From Streptomyces sp. NRRL S-87 (GTDB lineage: Bacteria; Actinomycetota; Actinomycetes; Streptomycetales; Streptomycetaceae), in assembly GCF_000719335.1 (NCBI RefSeq), contig NZ_JOGB01000035.1, positions 7,540 to 71,539 on the forward strand: a stretch of 64,000 nt of DNA, given 5' to 3'. The notes under the pieces are model-generated. The model saw only the letters and a list, made by a program, of their open reading frames with translations, searched no databases and was not told the DNA's origin. The position numbers and the translations under genes are program-made. Numbering within the stretch: the first letter of the stretch is position 1; each line of letters begins with the position of its first letter. Of the stretch, positions 1 through 10,303 are shown in pieces.

Positions 1-1081
1 TCACGAAGGAGTCCTCCGTGCGTCCGGCCACGCGGATACCCGCATAGCCTAGAGCCGCGAACAGGGCCAGCACCGACAGCGTCCCCGCCAGTCCCAGTTC
101 CTCCCCGGTGATGGCGAAGATGAAGTCGGTGTGGGCTTCGGGCAGTTGTCCCCATTTTTCCACACTGGCGCCGAGACCGGAACCGAACCATCCACCGGAG
201 GCCAGGGCGTAGAGTCCGTGCACGGCCTGCCAGCACAGGTCACCCTTGCCCGGATCGGTGGCGCCGAGGCAGGCGAGCCGGTCCATCCGGTGCGGGCTCG
301 TCTTGATGAGGACCGCCACGATCAGGCCGGCCAGCCCGAGCACGCCCACGAAGAGCCGGGTCGGCGCCCCCGCCAGCCACAGCAGGCCGAACAGGATGGC
401 CGTGAGGATCATCGCGGTGCCCATGTCCCCGCCGAGCATGATCAGCCCGAGGAGCAGGAACGCCACCGGGATCAGCGGCACCAGGAGGTGCTTCCACTGG
501 GTCAGCAGGTCCTTGTCGCCCTTGCGGGCCAGGAGGTCGGCTCCCCACAGGATCAGCGCCAGCTTGCCGAACTCGCTGGGCTGGAGCATGAACGGGCCGC
601 CCAGCGAGATCCAGTTCTGGTTGCCGCCGACCGAGACCCCTATCCCGGGGACCTGGACCAGCACCATGAGGAACACGGTCGCGGCCAGCACCGGGTAGGA
701 GAGCGCCCGGTGCAGCTTCACCGGCATCCGGGAGGCCGTCAGCAGCAGGCCGGTGCCGAGCAGGGCCGCGAAGAGCTGTTTCTGGAAGAAGTACGAGGCC
801 GGCAGCCCCTTCTGCAGCGCCGTGATCATCGACGCCGAGTAGACCATCACCAGCCCTAGGACGGTGATGAGCAGCGCACTGCCGAAGATCAGGTAATAGG
901 CCGTGAGCGGCCGGTCCCAGGTGCGCCGGAGCTGCCGGTAGGTGGTGCGGACCCGCTCGAGGGGACCGCGCCCGGACGGCTTCCGGGGCGGCCCGGAGCG
1001 CACCGGACGCCTGCGGCCGAGGGTCCTGGGCGCCTTGGGCGCCGAGGGGCGCCGCCCGGCGCCCACCGCCACGCGCTGCAT
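1..1081 (-). CDS. ftsW: FtsW, septal peptidoglycan polymerase (3' end cut by window edge)
   Basis: SEDS-family membrane glycosyltransferase that polymerises lipid II at the division septum with its partner FtsI. About 360 residues are visible; the frame is open to the window edge, so the C-terminus is missing. A basic, proline-rich cytoplasmic tail (about 50 residues) precedes the first membrane segment, followed by many hydrophobic helices. SEDS motifs seen: GGNQNWISLGG, QPSEFGK and the late GASVEKWGQLPEAHTDFIF block. The ATG start is chosen because GGAGGGG lies about 8 nt upstream. It follows murD by 59 nt as the last visible gene of the dcw operon. The family call is secure from the motifs and the position next to murD. 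Confidence 0.95.
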   Translation of the reverse strand, partial: MQRVAVGAGRRPSAPKAPRTLGRRRPVRSGPPRKPSGRGPLERVRTTYRQLRRTWDRPLTAYYLIFGSALLITVLGLVMVYSASMITALQKGLPASYFFQKQLFAALLGTGLLLTASRMPVKLHRALSYPVLAATVFLMVLVQVPGIGVSVGGNQNWISLGGPFMLQPSEFGKLALILWGADLLARKGDKDLLTQWKHLLVPLIPVAFLLLGLIMLGGDMGTAMILTAILFGLLWLAGAPTRLFVGVLGLAGLIVAVLIKTSPHRMDRLACLGATDPGKGDLCWQAVHGLYALASGGWFGSGLGASVEKWGQLPEAHTDFIFAITGEELGLAGTLSVLALFAALGYAGIRVAGRTEDSFV

Positions 1082-1140
1082 GTGTCTGTTCCCCTCCACT
1101 CGTACGAGCAGCCGGCCGGACAGACCTGTCGCCCGGGCCC

Positions 1141-2535
1141 CTACGCGGTTTCGGCGGCCAGTTCGCGCACGGCGTCGGCGAACGCGTCGCCGCGGGTGCC
1201 GTAGTTCGCGAACATGTCCATCGACGCGCAGGCCGGGGCCAGCAGGACCGTGTCGCCGGGCTCCGCGAGCCGGGCCGCTTCCCGGACCGCGGCAAGCATC
1301 GCCCCAGTGTCGGTCCGGTCGAGGTCGACCACCGGGACCTCGGGCGCGTGTCGCGCCAGGGCTCCCCGGATCAGCTCCCGGTCGGCGCCGATGAGCACCG
1401 CGCCGCGCAGCCGCCCGGCGGAGCCCGCCACGAGCTCGTCGAAGGTCGCGCCCTTGGCGAGGCCGCCGGCGATCCACACGATGGACTCGTAGGCCGCCAG
1501 GGAGGCCTCGGCGGCGTGGGTGTTGGTGGCCTTGGAGTCGTCGATGTACGTGACCCCGGCGACCTCGGCCACGTGCGCGATCCGGTGCGCGTCGGGGCGG
1601 AAGTCGCGCAGCCCGTCGCGGACGGCGCGCGGCTCGACCCCGAAGGCGCGGGCGAGCGCGGCGGCGGCCAGGGCGTTGGCGACGTTGTGCGGGGCCGGCG
1701 GGTTGACGTCCGCGACCTCGGCGAGCTCCTGGGCGTTCTTCTGCCGGTTCTCGACGAAGGCGCGGTCGACGAGGATGCCGTCCACGACGCCGAGCATGGA
1801 GGGGCCGGGGGCGCCGAGGGTGAAGCCGATGGCGCGGCAGCCCTCGACGACGTCCGCCTCCTCGACGAGGTGCTCGGTGGCCTTGTCGGCGACGTTGTAG
1901 ACGCAGGCGACCGTGTTGCCCTCGTAGATGCGGCCCTTGTCGGCGGCGTACGCCTCCATGGAGCCGTGCCAGTCGAGGTGGTCGGGCGCGAGGTTGAGCA
2001 CCGCCGCGGAGTGGGCGCGCACGCTGGGCGCCCAGTGCAGCTGGTAGCTGGAGAGCTCGACGGCCAGGACGTCGTACTGCTCCTGCCCCTGCACCACGTC
2101 GATGATCGGGGTGCCGATGTTGCCGACAGCGGCGGTGCGCAGGCCGGCGGCGCGCAGGATCGAGGCCAGCATCTGGGTCGTGGTGGTCTTGCCGTTGGTG
2201 CCGGTGATCGCCAGCCACGGGGCCGCGTCCGGGCCGCGCAGCCGCCAGGCGACCTCGACGTCCCCGATGACCTCGACCCCGGCCGCCGCGGCGGCCTCGA
2301 ACAGCGGGCTGGAGGGCTTCCAGCCGGGCGAGGTGACCACGAGGTCGGTGCCCTCGGGGAGGCTGTCCGCGTCCCCGAGGCGTACCGCGATGCCGGTGGA
2401 CTCGACCTCGGAGGCGCGGGTGCGGTGCGCCTCGCTGTCACCGCCGTCGACCACGGTCACGCGTGCGCCGAGGCCGGCCAGGGCGCGGGCGGCACTGATG
2501 CCGCTCACGCCGAGGCCGGCCACGGTGATGTTCAT
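1141..2535 (-). CDS. murD: MurD, UDP-MurNAc-L-Ala:D-Glu ligase
   Basis: Cytoplasmic ATP-dependent ligase that adds D-glutamate to UDP-MurNAc-L-alanine in peptidoglycan precursor synthesis. The 464-residue length is normal. The N-terminal Rossmann-like domain begins MNITVAGLGVSGISAARAL, the Mur-ligase P-loop GTNGKTTTTQML follows in the central domain, and the C-terminal domain carries DDSKATNTHAA and APACASMDMF. The frame is open upstream of the start, but the ATG matches the family N-terminus and lies only 14 nt after the mraY stop codon, consistent with one operon. No missing key residue was noticed. Confidence 0.96.
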   Translation of the reverse strand: MNITVAGLGVSGISAARALAGLGARVTVVDGGDSEAHRTRASEVESTGIAVRLGDADSLPEGTDLVVTSPGWKPSSPLFEAAAAAGVEVIGDVEVAWRLRGPDAAPWLAITGTNGKTTTTQMLASILRAAGLRTAAVGNIGTPIIDVVQGQEQYDVLAVELSSYQLHWAPSVRAHSAAVLNLAPDHLDWHGSMEAYAADKGRIYEGNTVACVYNVADKATEHLVEEADVVEGCRAIGFTLGAPGPSMLGVVDGILVDRAFVENRQKNAQELAEVADVNPPAPHNVANALAAAALARAFGVEPRAVRDGLRDFRPDAHRIAHVAEVAGVTYIDDSKATNTHAAEASLAAYESIVWIAGGLAKGATFDELVAGSAGRLRGAVLIGADRELIRGALARHAPEVPVVDLDRTDTGAMLAAVREAARLAEPGDTVLLAPACASMDMFANYGTRGDAFADAVRELAAETA

Positions 2536-2549
2536 GCCCTGCCAGGAGG

Positions 2550-3620
2550 TCACTTGTCGGCTGCCCATCCCGCGTAGAAGAGGCCCAGGCCCACGATGAC
2601 GCACATGCCCTGGATGATCCAGAAGCGGACCACGACGAGGACTTCCGACCAGCCCTTGAGCTCGAAGTGGTGCTGCAGCGGTGCCATCCGGAAGACGCGC
2701 TTGCCGGTGAGGCGGAACGAGCCGACCTGGATGATCACCGACATCGTGATGAGGACGAACAGGCCGCCCAGCAGCGCGAGCAGCAGCTCGGTGCGCGAGC
2801 AGATGGCCAGGCCGGCCAGGGCGCCGCCGAGCGCCAGCGAGCCGGTGTCGCCCATGAAGATCTTGGCGGGCGAGGTGTTCCACCACAGGAAGCCGAAGCA
2901 GGCGCCCATGAGGGCGGAGGCGACGATCGCGAGGTCCAGCGGGTCGCGCACCTCGAAGCAGGCGGCCGGGTTGGTCAGGGTCTCCGCGTTGGCGCAGGAC
3001 TCCTGGTACTGCCAGACGCCGATGAACGTGTAGGCGCCGAACACCATCACGGACGCGCCGGTGGCCAGGCCGTCGAGGCCGTCCGTCAGGTTCACGCCGT
3101 TGGACATGGCCAGGATCATGAACAGCGCCCAGACCACGAACAGCACCGGGCCGATGGACCAGCCGAAGTCGGAGACCCACGACAGCTTGGTGGAGGCCGG
3201 GGCCAGCCCGCGGGCGTCCTTGAACTGCAGGGCGAGCACCGCGAAGGCGATGCCGACGATCAGCTGGCCGGCCATCTTCGCCTTGGCCCGCAGACCCAGC
3301 GAGCGCTGCTTGACGATCTTGATGTAGTCGTCGAGGAAGCCGACCAGGCCCATGCCGGCCATCAGGAAGAGCACCAGCAGACCGGAGAAGGTCGGCTGGC
3401 TGCCCGTGATCACCTTCGTCAGGCCGTACGCGGCGAGCGTGGCCAGGATGAAGGAGATGCCGCCCATGGTGGGCGTGCCCTTCTTGCCGGCGTGGCCGCG
3501 CGGGCCGTCGTCCCGGATGAACTGGCCGTAGCCCTTGCGGGCCAGCAGCTTGATGAGCAGCGGGGTGCCGATGATGGTGAGGAACATGCCGATGACACCG
3601 GCGAACAGGATCTGCCTCAT
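2550..3620 (-). CDS. mraY: MraY, phospho-MurNAc-pentapeptide transferase
   Basis: Integral membrane enzyme that transfers phospho-MurNAc-pentapeptide from UDP to undecaprenyl phosphate, giving lipid I. The 356 residues include about ten hydrophobic segments. Signature elements are the [16 protein letters not shown] motif near residue 45, the Asp pair in [22 protein letters not shown] in the middle, and a His-containing [12 protein letters not shown] loop close to the C-terminus. The start ATG overlaps the murF stop by 4 nt, so translation is probably coupled. Length and motifs are typical for the family. Confidence 0.97.
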   Translation of the reverse strand: MRQILFAGVIGMFLTIIGTPLLIKLLARKGYGQFIRDDGPRGHAGKKGTPTMGGISFILATLAAYGLTKVITGSQPTFSGLLVLFLMAGMGLVGFLDDYIKIVKQRSLGLRAKAKMAGQLIVGIAFAVLALQFKDARGLAPASTKLSWVSDFGWSIGPVLFVVWALFMILAMSNGVNLTDGLDGLATGASVMVFGAYTFIGVWQYQESCANAETLTNPAACFEVRDPLDLAIVASALMGACFGFLWWNTSPAKIFMGDTGSLALGGALAGLAICSRTELLLALLGGLFVLITMSVIIQVGSFRLTGKRVFRMAPLQHHFELKGWSEVLVVVRFWIIQGMCVIVGLGLFYAGWAADK

Positions 3621-5041
3621 CGGCCGGCGACCTCGCCCTCGCCCTCGAGCAGCGCCAGCGCCACCCGCTCCAGACCGACCGACCTGGAAGCCTTCACCAG
3701 CACGACGTCTCCCGGGCGCAGTTCACTGCGCAACAGGTCGACCGCCGCCTGCGCGTCGGACACGAGCACCGACTCCTCACCCCACGAACCCTCGTTATAT
3801 GCGCCCAGTTGCAACCAGGACGCTTCCCTGCCCCCGACTGCGACGAGCTTGCTCACGTTGAGCCGGACGGCGAGCCGTCCGACCGCGTCGTGCTCGGCGA
3901 GCGACTCGTCACCGAGCTCGGCCATTCGACCGAGCACCGCCCACGTGCGACCCCCCTTCGCCCTGGCGGCGCCGCCCATCGCGGCCAGCGCGCGCAGCGC
4001 GGCCCGCATGGACTCGGGGTTCGCGTTGTAGGCGTCGTTGACGACCGTCACGCCGTCGGCGCGCTCGGTGACCTCCATCCGCCAGCGGGAGAGCGTGCCC
4101 GCACCGGAGAGCGCGGTGGCGATCTCGTCGACGGACATGCCCAGCACGTGGGCGACGGCGGCCGCGGCGAGCGCGTTCGACACGTGGTGCTCACCGTACA
4201 GCCGCAAGGTCACGTCGCTGCACCCGGTGGGTGTGTGGAGCGTGAAGGAAGGCTGTCCCTGGGGGGTCATCCGGACTTCGCTGGCGCGTACGTCGGCGTC
4301 GTCGGCCTCGCCGAAGAGGACCGTGCGGGCCTGCGTCCGGGAGCTCATGGCGCGTACGAGCGGGTCGTCGGCGTTGAGCACGGCGACGCCGCCCTCGGCG
4401 GCGGTCGGCAGGGCCTCGACCAGCTCGCCCTTGGCCTGCGCGATCTGCTCGCGGCCGCCGAACTCGCCGATGTGGGCCGTGCCCACGTTGAGGACGAGGC
4501 CGATCCGGGGCGGGGTCAGACCCGTGAGGTACGTGATGTGGCCGATGCCGCGCGCGCCCATCTCGAGCACCAGGTGACGGGTGTCCTCGGTGGCCTTGAG
4601 CGCGGTGAGGGGCAGTCCGATCTCGTTGTTGAGCGAGCCGGGCGTCCATACGGTCGGGGCGTGGTTCTGCAGGACCTGCGCGATGAGGTCCTTGGTGGAG
4701 GTCTTGCCGGCCGAGCCGGTCAGGGCGACCACGTCGGTGCCGAGCCGGCCGACCACGGCGCGGGCGAGGGCTCCGAGGGCGGCCTCGACGTCGGGCACCA
4801 CGACCGCGGGCACGCCGACGGGCCGGGCGGCCAGTACGGCGACGGCTCCGGCGGCGGCGGCGCGCTCGGCGTAGTCGTGGCCGTCGACGTGTTCACCCGC
4901 GAACGCGGCGAACAGACCGCCGGGTTCGACCTCGCGGGAATCGATGACGACGGAACCGGTGACCGTGACCGACGGATCCGGTATGTCGTGGGTACGCCCG
5001 CCGGTGATGTCGGCGATCTCGGCGAGGGAGAGGGCGATCAC
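3617..5041 (-). CDS. murF: MurF, UDP-MurNAc-tripeptide:D-Ala-D-Ala ligase
   Basis: Last cytoplasmic Mur ligase, adding D-Ala-D-Ala to the UDP-MurNAc-tripeptide. The 474-residue protein shows the N-terminal MurF domain ([14 protein letters not shown]), the P-loop [12 protein letters not shown] near residue 115, [12 protein letters not shown], and the [11 protein letters not shown] segment of the ligase core. It overlaps murE by 4 nt upstream and mraY by 4 nt downstream, so the three genes form a tightly coupled unit. No anomaly seen. Confidence 0.96.
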   Translation of the reverse strand: MIALSLAEIADITGGRTHDIPDPSVTVTGSVVIDSREVEPGGLFAAFAGEHVDGHDYAERAAAAGAVAVLAARPVGVPAVVVPDVEAALGALARAVVGRLGTDVVALTGSAGKTSTKDLIAQVLQNHAPTVWTPGSLNNEIGLPLTALKATEDTRHLVLEMGARGIGHITYLTGLTPPRIGLVLNVGTAHIGEFGGREQIAQAKGELVEALPTAAEGGVAVLNADDPLVRAMSSRTQARTVLFGEADDADVRASEVRMTPQGQPSFTLHTPTGCSDVTLRLYGEHHVSNALAAAAVAHVLGMSVDEIATALSGAGTLSRWRMEVTERADGVTVVNDAYNANPESMRAALRALAAMGGAARAKGGRTWAVLGRMAELGDESLAEHDAVGRLAVRLNVSKLVAVGGREASWLQLGAYNEGSWGEESVLVSDAQAAVDLLRSELRPGDVVLVKASRSVGLERVALALLEGEGEVAGR

Positions 5042-6744
5042 GGTTTCACCTCGGCCTGTCGGGACTGCTCTTCGGACTGGGCGCGGGCCCGCTCGATCGC
5101 GGCCCGCAGCACCTGGCGGTCGTCGAAGGGTCGGACCACCCCGGCGGTGTCCTGGCCCTGCTCGTGCCCCTTGCCGGCGACGAGCACGGTGTCGCCCGCC
5201 TGCGCGCGGGCCACGGCCGCGGCGATCGCGGAGGCCCGGTCGGCGTCGACGAGGACCGCGCCGCGCTCGGCGGCGGGGACGGAGACGGCGCCCTCGAACA
5301 TCGCGGCGAGGATCGCGAGCGGGTCCTCGGAGCGCGGGTTGTCGGAGGTCAGCACGGCCGTGTCGGCCAGGCGCGCGGCGGCGGCGCCCATCGGGGCGCG
5401 CTTCGTCCGGTCGCGGTCGCCGCCGCAGCCGATGACGACGTGGAGCTTGCCCTGGGTGACCTCGCGCAGGGCGCGCAGGACCGACTCGACGGCGTCCGTC
5501 TTGTGCGCGTAGTCGACCACGGCGAGGTACGGCTGGCCCGCGTCGACCCGCTCCAGCCGGCCCGGGACGCCGGGCACGGCGGCCACGCCGTCGGCGGCGG
5601 TCTGCGGGTCGATGCCGGCGGCGGCCAGCGTGACCACGGCGGCCAGGGTGTTGGCCACGTTGAACGGGCCGGGCAGCGGCGCGGTGGCGTTCACCCGCAC
5701 GCCGCCCGGGCCCACGATCGTCAGGGTGGAGTCGACCGGGCCGGAGCGGACGTCCTCGGCACGCCAGTCGGCGCCCGGGTCGCCCGCCACGGAGAACGTG
5801 ACGACCGGGACGGCCGACTCCTTCGCGAGCCGGCGGCCGTACTCGTCGTCGACGTTGACCACGCCGAGCCGGGCGCGCCGCTCGGTGAACAGCTGCGCCT
5901 TGGCCTGGAAGTAGTCCTCCATGTCGGAGTGGAACTCCATGTGCTCCGGGCTCAGGTTGTTGAAGACGGCGACGTCGAAGACGCAGCCGTCGACCCGGCC
6001 GAGCACGAGGGCGTGGCTGGAGACCTCCATCGCGACCGCCTCGACCCCGCGCTCGCGCATGGCGGCGAACAGGGCCTGGAGGTCGGTGGCTTCCGGCGTG
6101 GTGCGCTCGGACTTCACGCGCTCGTCGCCGATGCGCATCTCGACGGTGCCGATGAGCCCCGTGCGGCGGCCGGCGCCGCGCAGGCCGCCCTCGACGAGGT
6201 ACGCCGTGGTGGTCTTGCCGGACGTACCGGTGATGCCGATCTGCAGGAGCCCGGTGCCGGGGCGGCCGTAGATCTCGGCAGCGAGCTCGCCCATCCGGCC
6301 GCGCGGGTCCTCGACGGCGAGGACCGGCAGTCCGGTGGCGGCGGCGCGGTCGGCGCCCGCCGGGTCGGTCAGGACCGCGGCGGCGCCCAGCGCGGCGGCC
6401 TGCGCGGCGAAGTCGGCACCGTGCACGTTCGCGCCCGGGAGGGCGGCGTACACGTCACCGGGTCGCACGGCACGGGAGTCGTGCGTGATGCCGGTGATCT
6501 GCACGGCGTCGGCCGGGGCGCCGGGGGCTCCGAGACCCAGCAGCTCCGCGAGCGCGCCCAGGGGTGTCGGGCGGGCGTGTGCGGGCCGGGGCGGTCCCGG
6601 CGGCGCTGCCGGGGCGTCTTTCTGGGCGGTTCTGGGCTGATCAGCGTGGGGCACGGCGGTGAGCGTACCGGGCGCTGCGGGCCCGCCGGGAATTGAGGTG
6701 CCCGGGGCGCCGCGGTTCCCCGGGTCCGGGGTGATGGTCGTCAC
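5038..6744 (-). CDS. murE: MurE, UDP-MurNAc-dipeptide:diaminopimelate ligase
   Basis: Adds the third stem-peptide residue to UDP-MurNAc-L-Ala-D-Glu. At 568 residues it is longer than enterobacterial MurE because of about 60 extra Pro/Ala-rich residues at the N-terminus. Core features are THDSRAVRPGDVYAAL, the P-loop GTSGKTTTAYLV, AMEVSSHAL, and DNPRSEDP, the DNPR motif typical of diaminopimelate-adding enzymes. Streptomyces walls contain LL-diaminopimelate, which I infer as substrate from the genus. The start is the first ATG after ftsI; a shorter start inside the Pro-rich stretch cannot be excluded. A 64-nt gap separates it from ftsI. Confidence 0.95.
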   Translation of the reverse strand: MTTITPDPGNRGAPGTSIPGGPAAPGTLTAVPHADQPRTAQKDAPAAPPGPPRPAHARPTPLGALAELLGLGAPGAPADAVQITGITHDSRAVRPGDVYAALPGANVHGADFAAQAAALGAAAVLTDPAGADRAAATGLPVLAVEDPRGRMGELAAEIYGRPGTGLLQIGITGTSGKTTTAYLVEGGLRGAGRRTGLIGTVEMRIGDERVKSERTTPEATDLQALFAAMRERGVEAVAMEVSSHALVLGRVDGCVFDVAVFNNLSPEHMEFHSDMEDYFQAKAQLFTERRARLGVVNVDDEYGRRLAKESAVPVVTFSVAGDPGADWRAEDVRSGPVDSTLTIVGPGGVRVNATAPLPGPFNVANTLAAVVTLAAAGIDPQTAADGVAAVPGVPGRLERVDAGQPYLAVVDYAHKTDAVESVLRALREVTQGKLHVVIGCGGDRDRTKRAPMGAAAARLADTAVLTSDNPRSEDPLAILAAMFEGAVSVPAAERGAVLVDADRASAIAAAVARAQAGDTVLVAGKGHEQGQDTAGVVRPFDDRQVLRAAIERARAQSEEQSRQAEVKP

Positions 6745-6808
6745 TGGTGGTGCCTCGCGCTTCTGGTCCGCTTCTCGTCGCCGGCCGGGCGGTCCGGCCG
6801 GCCGGGTC

Positions 6809-8782
6809 TCACCGGCTCGGGCGGCCGGGGGTGAAGGTGGTCGGCAGGTTCGCGGGAGCGGTGCCGGTGGGGGCGATCTGGAGGCTCTTGAGGGCGAACT
6901 CCATGACCTTCTTGTAGATGGGGCCGCAGATCTGGCCGCCGAAGTGGCTGCCCCGGGTGGGGTTCTGGATGGCGCAGTAGACCGTGATCCGGGGCTTGTC
7001 GGCGGGGGCGAAGCCGGCGAAGGAGGCCGTGTAGCCGTTGTAGCGGCCGGTGGCCGGATCCACCCGGTTGGCCGTGCCGGTCTTGCCGCCGACGCGGTAG
7101 CCGGGGATGCGGGCCTTGGTGCCGGTGCCCTCCCGGTCGTCGACCACCGACTCCAGCATGGCGGCCAGCGTCTTGGCGGTCTCCTCGCTGATCACGCGGG
7201 TCTTCTGGGGCGCCGGGGCCGCGGTGAAACGGCCGTCGGGGCCCTTGTAGCCGCGCACGAGGGTGGGCTGGATGCGGACGCCGCCGTTGGCCACGGTCGA
7301 GTACACGGACGCGGCCTGCATGGCGCTGAGCGAGAGGCCCTGGCCGAAAGGGATCGTGAACTGCTGCGAGGTGGACCACTCGGAGGGCCGGGCCAGGATG
7401 CCGCGGGTCTCGCCGGGGAACTCCAGGCCGGTGGGCTGCCCGATGCCGAAGCGGGTCAGGTAGCCGTAGAGGGTCTCGTTCACGTCGGCCTGGGTCTTGC
7501 CGAGCTGCCCGGTGGCCAGGATGGTGCCGATGTTGCTGGACTTGGCCAGGACGCCGTTCAGGGTCAGGTACCAGGTCGCGTGGTCGATGTCGTCCTTGAA
7601 GAGCCGGTCGCCGCGGTGCAGCCGGTTGGGGACGGTGACCTGCGTGAGGGGGCCGGCGACCTTCTCCTCGAGCACGGCGGCCATGGACATGACCTTGGCG
7701 GTGGAGCCGGGCTCGTACGCGTCCTGCAGGGCCGCGTTGCCCATGGCGGCGGAGCGGGCCTTGCTGAGGTCGTTGGGGTCGAAGCCGGGGGCGTTGGCCA
7801 TCGCCAGCACCTCACCGGTCTGCGTGTCCTGGACGACGACGTAGCCGCGGTCGGCCGCGGATGCCCGCACCTGCTCGGTGATCGCGTCCTGGGCGGCCCA
7901 CTGGATGTCGCGGTCGATGGTCAGCTCGATGTCGGAGCCGGGCACCGCGGGCTTCTCGCGCGAGCCGGCCGTGGGTACGCGGCGGCCGCCGGCCTGGGCG
8001 TACCGCAGTTCGCCGTCCTTGCCCGCGAGCCGCTCGTCGAGCTGGGACTCCAGGCCGCCGGCGCCCTTGCCCTCGGCGTTGACGTAGCCCAGTATCCCGG
8101 CGGCCAGGTCCCCGTTGGGGTACACGCGCTTGCTGCTGGGCTCCTGGAACACGCCCGCGAGGACGTTCGCGCCGGGACCACCGGCCCGCTTGTCGGCCTG
8201 CGCCTTGTCGGCGAAGACGCGCTTGAGGTCCTTGATCTGGTTCCAGACCTGGGGGGTCTGGCGGCGGGCCAGGACCACGTACCGGGACTTGGGGGTCTTC
8301 AGCCGGGCGGCCAGGTCGCCGGCGTCCTTGCCGAGGATGGGGGCGAGCAGGGCGGCCGCCTGCGCGGCGGCGTCGGGGGCGCCGCTGCCCTTCGGCGTGA
8401 ACATCGAGGGGTCCGCGGTGATGTCGTACGCGTCCACGCTGGTGGCGAGCGCGATGCCGCGGCGGTCGGTGATCCGGCCGCGCTCGGCGGCGATGGTGTA
8501 GCTGGCGTAGCGGTTCTTCTCGGCCTGGGCGGAGTACTCGGCCGCGTCGACCGCCTGGACCTGGAGCAGTCGTACGACGAACGCGGCCATCACCAGCGTC
8601 AGGCCGAGGCTGACCAGCCGGAGCCGGGGCCGGGGGCTGCCCAGCCGGATGGTGTGCGGGGCGCGGTCGGGGGCGGCCGGGCGGGGGCGGCGCGCCGTGG
8701 GGCGGGCGGCGGGGCGGCGCTCCCCGGGCCGGGGGCGGGCGGGGCCGGGCACGCGCCGCCGCGGGGGTTCCTTGGGGCTCAC
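6809..8782 (-). CDS. ftsI: FtsI/PBP3-type class B penicillin-binding protein
   Basis: Septal transpeptidase working with FtsW. The 657-residue protein has an Arg/Pro-rich cytoplasmic tail of about 50 residues, one membrane anchor (about 52-72), the PBP dimerisation domain and a C-terminal transpeptidase domain. Catalytic motifs are visible in order: STAK with the nucleophile Ser near residue 357, SSN near 413 and KTGTA near 565. It lies 3 nt after ftsL, in the usual dcw order. The long basic tail resembles other actinobacterial FtsI proteins. No PASTA domain is seen; the C-terminus ends in a short Pro/Thr-rich tail. Confidence 0.95.
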   Translation of the reverse strand: MSPKEPPRRRVPGPARPRPGERRPAARPTARRPRPAAPDRAPHTIRLGSPRPRLRLVSLGLTLVMAAFVVRLLQVQAVDAAEYSAQAEKNRYASYTIAAERGRITDRRGIALATSVDAYDITADPSMFTPKGSGAPDAAAQAAALLAPILGKDAGDLAARLKTPKSRYVVLARRQTPQVWNQIKDLKRVFADKAQADKRAGGPGANVLAGVFQEPSSKRVYPNGDLAAGILGYVNAEGKGAGGLESQLDERLAGKDGELRYAQAGGRRVPTAGSREKPAVPGSDIELTIDRDIQWAAQDAITEQVRASAADRGYVVVQDTQTGEVLAMANAPGFDPNDLSKARSAAMGNAALQDAYEPGSTAKVMSMAAVLEEKVAGPLTQVTVPNRLHRGDRLFKDDIDHATWYLTLNGVLAKSSNIGTILATGQLGKTQADVNETLYGYLTRFGIGQPTGLEFPGETRGILARPSEWSTSQQFTIPFGQGLSLSAMQAASVYSTVANGGVRIQPTLVRGYKGPDGRFTAAPAPQKTRVISEETAKTLAAMLESVVDDREGTGTKARIPGYRVGGKTGTANRVDPATGRYNGYTASFAGFAPADKPRITVYCAIQNPTRGSHFGGQICGPIYKKVMEFALKSLQIAPTGTAPANLPTTFTPGRPSR

Positions 8783-8785
8783 GGG

Positions 8786-9292
8786 TCACCTGCCGGGGGT
8801 CGGTGCGGGCTTCGTGACGGGGCTCGGATCGGTGGCGGGGGCCTGGGACGGCGGGGCGGCGGGGGCGGACGGGACCGCCTGCGCGGCCGGGTCGGCCTGG
8901 GCGGTGGCGGTGGGCCGTGCGGCGGGGCTCGGGACGCCGCCGACCTTGCCGTCCGCGCCGAGGAAGACGGGGCTGCCGCCCGGGACCAGGCCGAGCCGGC
9001 GGGCCTGGCGTTCGAGGGCGTCGGGGGCCGAGTAGGAGTCGACGTCGCGCTGCAGGGCCTGCTGCTCGTCGGTGAGGGAGGTGGTCTCCTTCTTGAGCCG
9101 GCTGAGCTGGAAGGAGCCCTCGTTCAGGGCGGAGTTCAGCAGCAGCAGGGTGATCAGGCCGCCGCCGAGCAGGGCCACGACCAGCAGGACGAACGGGGTG
9201 CGGGCGGCCTGGGCGGCCGCGCCCTTGGCAGCGCCGGCGCCCTGCCCCTTCCGGCCCGGCCGGGTCGCCGGGCCGCTCCGCCTGATCACCAC
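8786..9292 (-). CDS. ftsL: FtsL-like divisome membrane protein
   Basis: Small bitopic protein of 168 residues: a basic N-terminus, one membrane helix at about residues 33-52, then a coiled-coil segment (QLSRLKKETTSLTDEQQAL) and an Ala/Pro-rich extracellular tail of about 50 residues. This is the layout of FtsL/DivIC septum-initiation proteins, which form a scaffold with FtsB and FtsQ. It sits between rsmH and ftsI, the standard position. Sequence identity in this family is always low, so the call rests on topology and gene order. The tail is low-complexity and probably disordered. Confidence 0.88.
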   Translation of the reverse strand: MVIRRSGPATRPGRKGQGAGAAKGAAAQAARTPFVLLVVALLGGGLITLLLLNSALNEGSFQLSRLKKETTSLTDEQQALQRDVDSYSAPDALERQARRLGLVPGGSPVFLGADGKVGGVPSPAARPTATAQADPAAQAVPSAPAAPPSQAPATDPSPVTKPAPTPGR

Positions 9293-9346
9293 ACTCGCCT
9301 CCCGGTCACACGCGCCTCCCGGGACGTCGCGGACGCGGTCCGGGCC

Positions 9347-10303
9347 TCACAGGTTCTCCTCGCGGATCCGCTGGGCGCCGCGCAGCCGGGCGGGGGCGGC
9401 CCGCCGGTTCTGCGCGACCTCCTCCTCGGTCGGCAGCTCCGCGCCGCGGGTCAGCAGCTTCAGCTTGGGCTGGTACTTCTCCGGTACGACCGGCAGTCCG
9501 GGCGGCGCGGTGCTCGCGGCGCCGGCCGCGAAGACCGTCTTGACCAGGCGGTCCTCGAGGGAGTGGTACGACAGCACGGCGATCCGGCCGCCCACGGCGA
9601 GGGCCGCCACCGCGGCCGGGATGGCCCGCTCCAGGACCGCCAGCTCCCGGTTGACCTCGATGCGCAGCGCCTGGAAGGTGCGCTTGGCCGGGTTGCCGCC
9701 GGTGCGCTTGGCGGCCTGCGGGAGGGCGTCGCGGATCAGCTCGACGAGCCGGGCGCTGTTGCTGAAGGGTTCCTTCTCGCGCTCGCGGACGATCGCCGAG
9801 ACGATCCGCTTGGCCTGCTTCTCCTCGCCGTAGGCGCGCAGGATGCGGACCAGTTCGCCGGCCGGGTAGGTGTTGAGGACCTCGGCGGCGCTCATGCCGG
9901 TGGTCTGGTCCATGCGCATGTCGAGCGGGGCGTCCTGGGCGTACGCGAAGCCCCGGTCGGCCTCGTCGAGCTGCATGGAGGAGACGCCGAGGTCGAACAG
10001 GACGCCGTCGACGCGCGGGATGCCGAGCCGCTCCAGCACCTCGGGCAGCTCGTCGTACACGGCGTGGACGAGGGTGGCCCGGTCGCCGAAGGGCGCGAGG
10101 CGCTCGCCCGAGAGCCGCAGCGCCTCCGTGTCGCGGTCCAGGGCGACGAGGCGGACCTCGGGGAACTGGGTGAGCAGGGCCTCGCTGTGGCCGCCGAGGC
10201 CCAGGGTGCAGTCGACGACCACCGCCCCGGGTCGTTCCAGGGCCGGGGCCAACAGGTCCAGGCACCGCTGGAGCATCACCGGGACGTGGCGGGTCTCGCT
10301 CAA
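9347..10303 (-). CDS. rsmH: RsmH (MraW), 16S rRNA m4C1402 methyltransferase
   Basis: S-adenosylmethionine-dependent methyltransferase acting on C1402 of 16S rRNA, and the first gene of the dcw cluster here. The 318-residue protein shows HVPVML at the N-terminus, the SAM-binding loop [14 protein letters not shown] near residue 32, the [12 protein letters not shown] block and the C-terminal [11 protein letters not shown] motif. The start is a TTG, chosen because it gives the family N-terminus (SETRHVPVM) and has GAGAGGG about 4 nt upstream. No mraZ gene is found next to it; the neighbour upstream is a divergent carbonic anhydrase. Confidence 0.95.
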   Translation of the reverse strand: MSETRHVPVMLQRCLDLLAPALERPGAVVVDCTLGLGGHSEALLTQFPEVRLVALDRDTEALRLSGERLAPFGDRATLVHAVYDELPEVLERLGIPRVDGVLFDLGVSSMQLDEADRGFAYAQDAPLDMRMDQTTGMSAAEVLNTYPAGELVRILRAYGEEKQAKRIVSAIVREREKEPFSNSARLVELIRDALPQAAKRTGGNPAKRTFQALRIEVNRELAVLERAIPAAVAALAVGGRIAVLSYHSLEDRLVKTVFAAGAASTAPPGLPVVPEKYQPKLKLLTRGAELPTEEEVAQNRRAAPARLRGAQRIREENL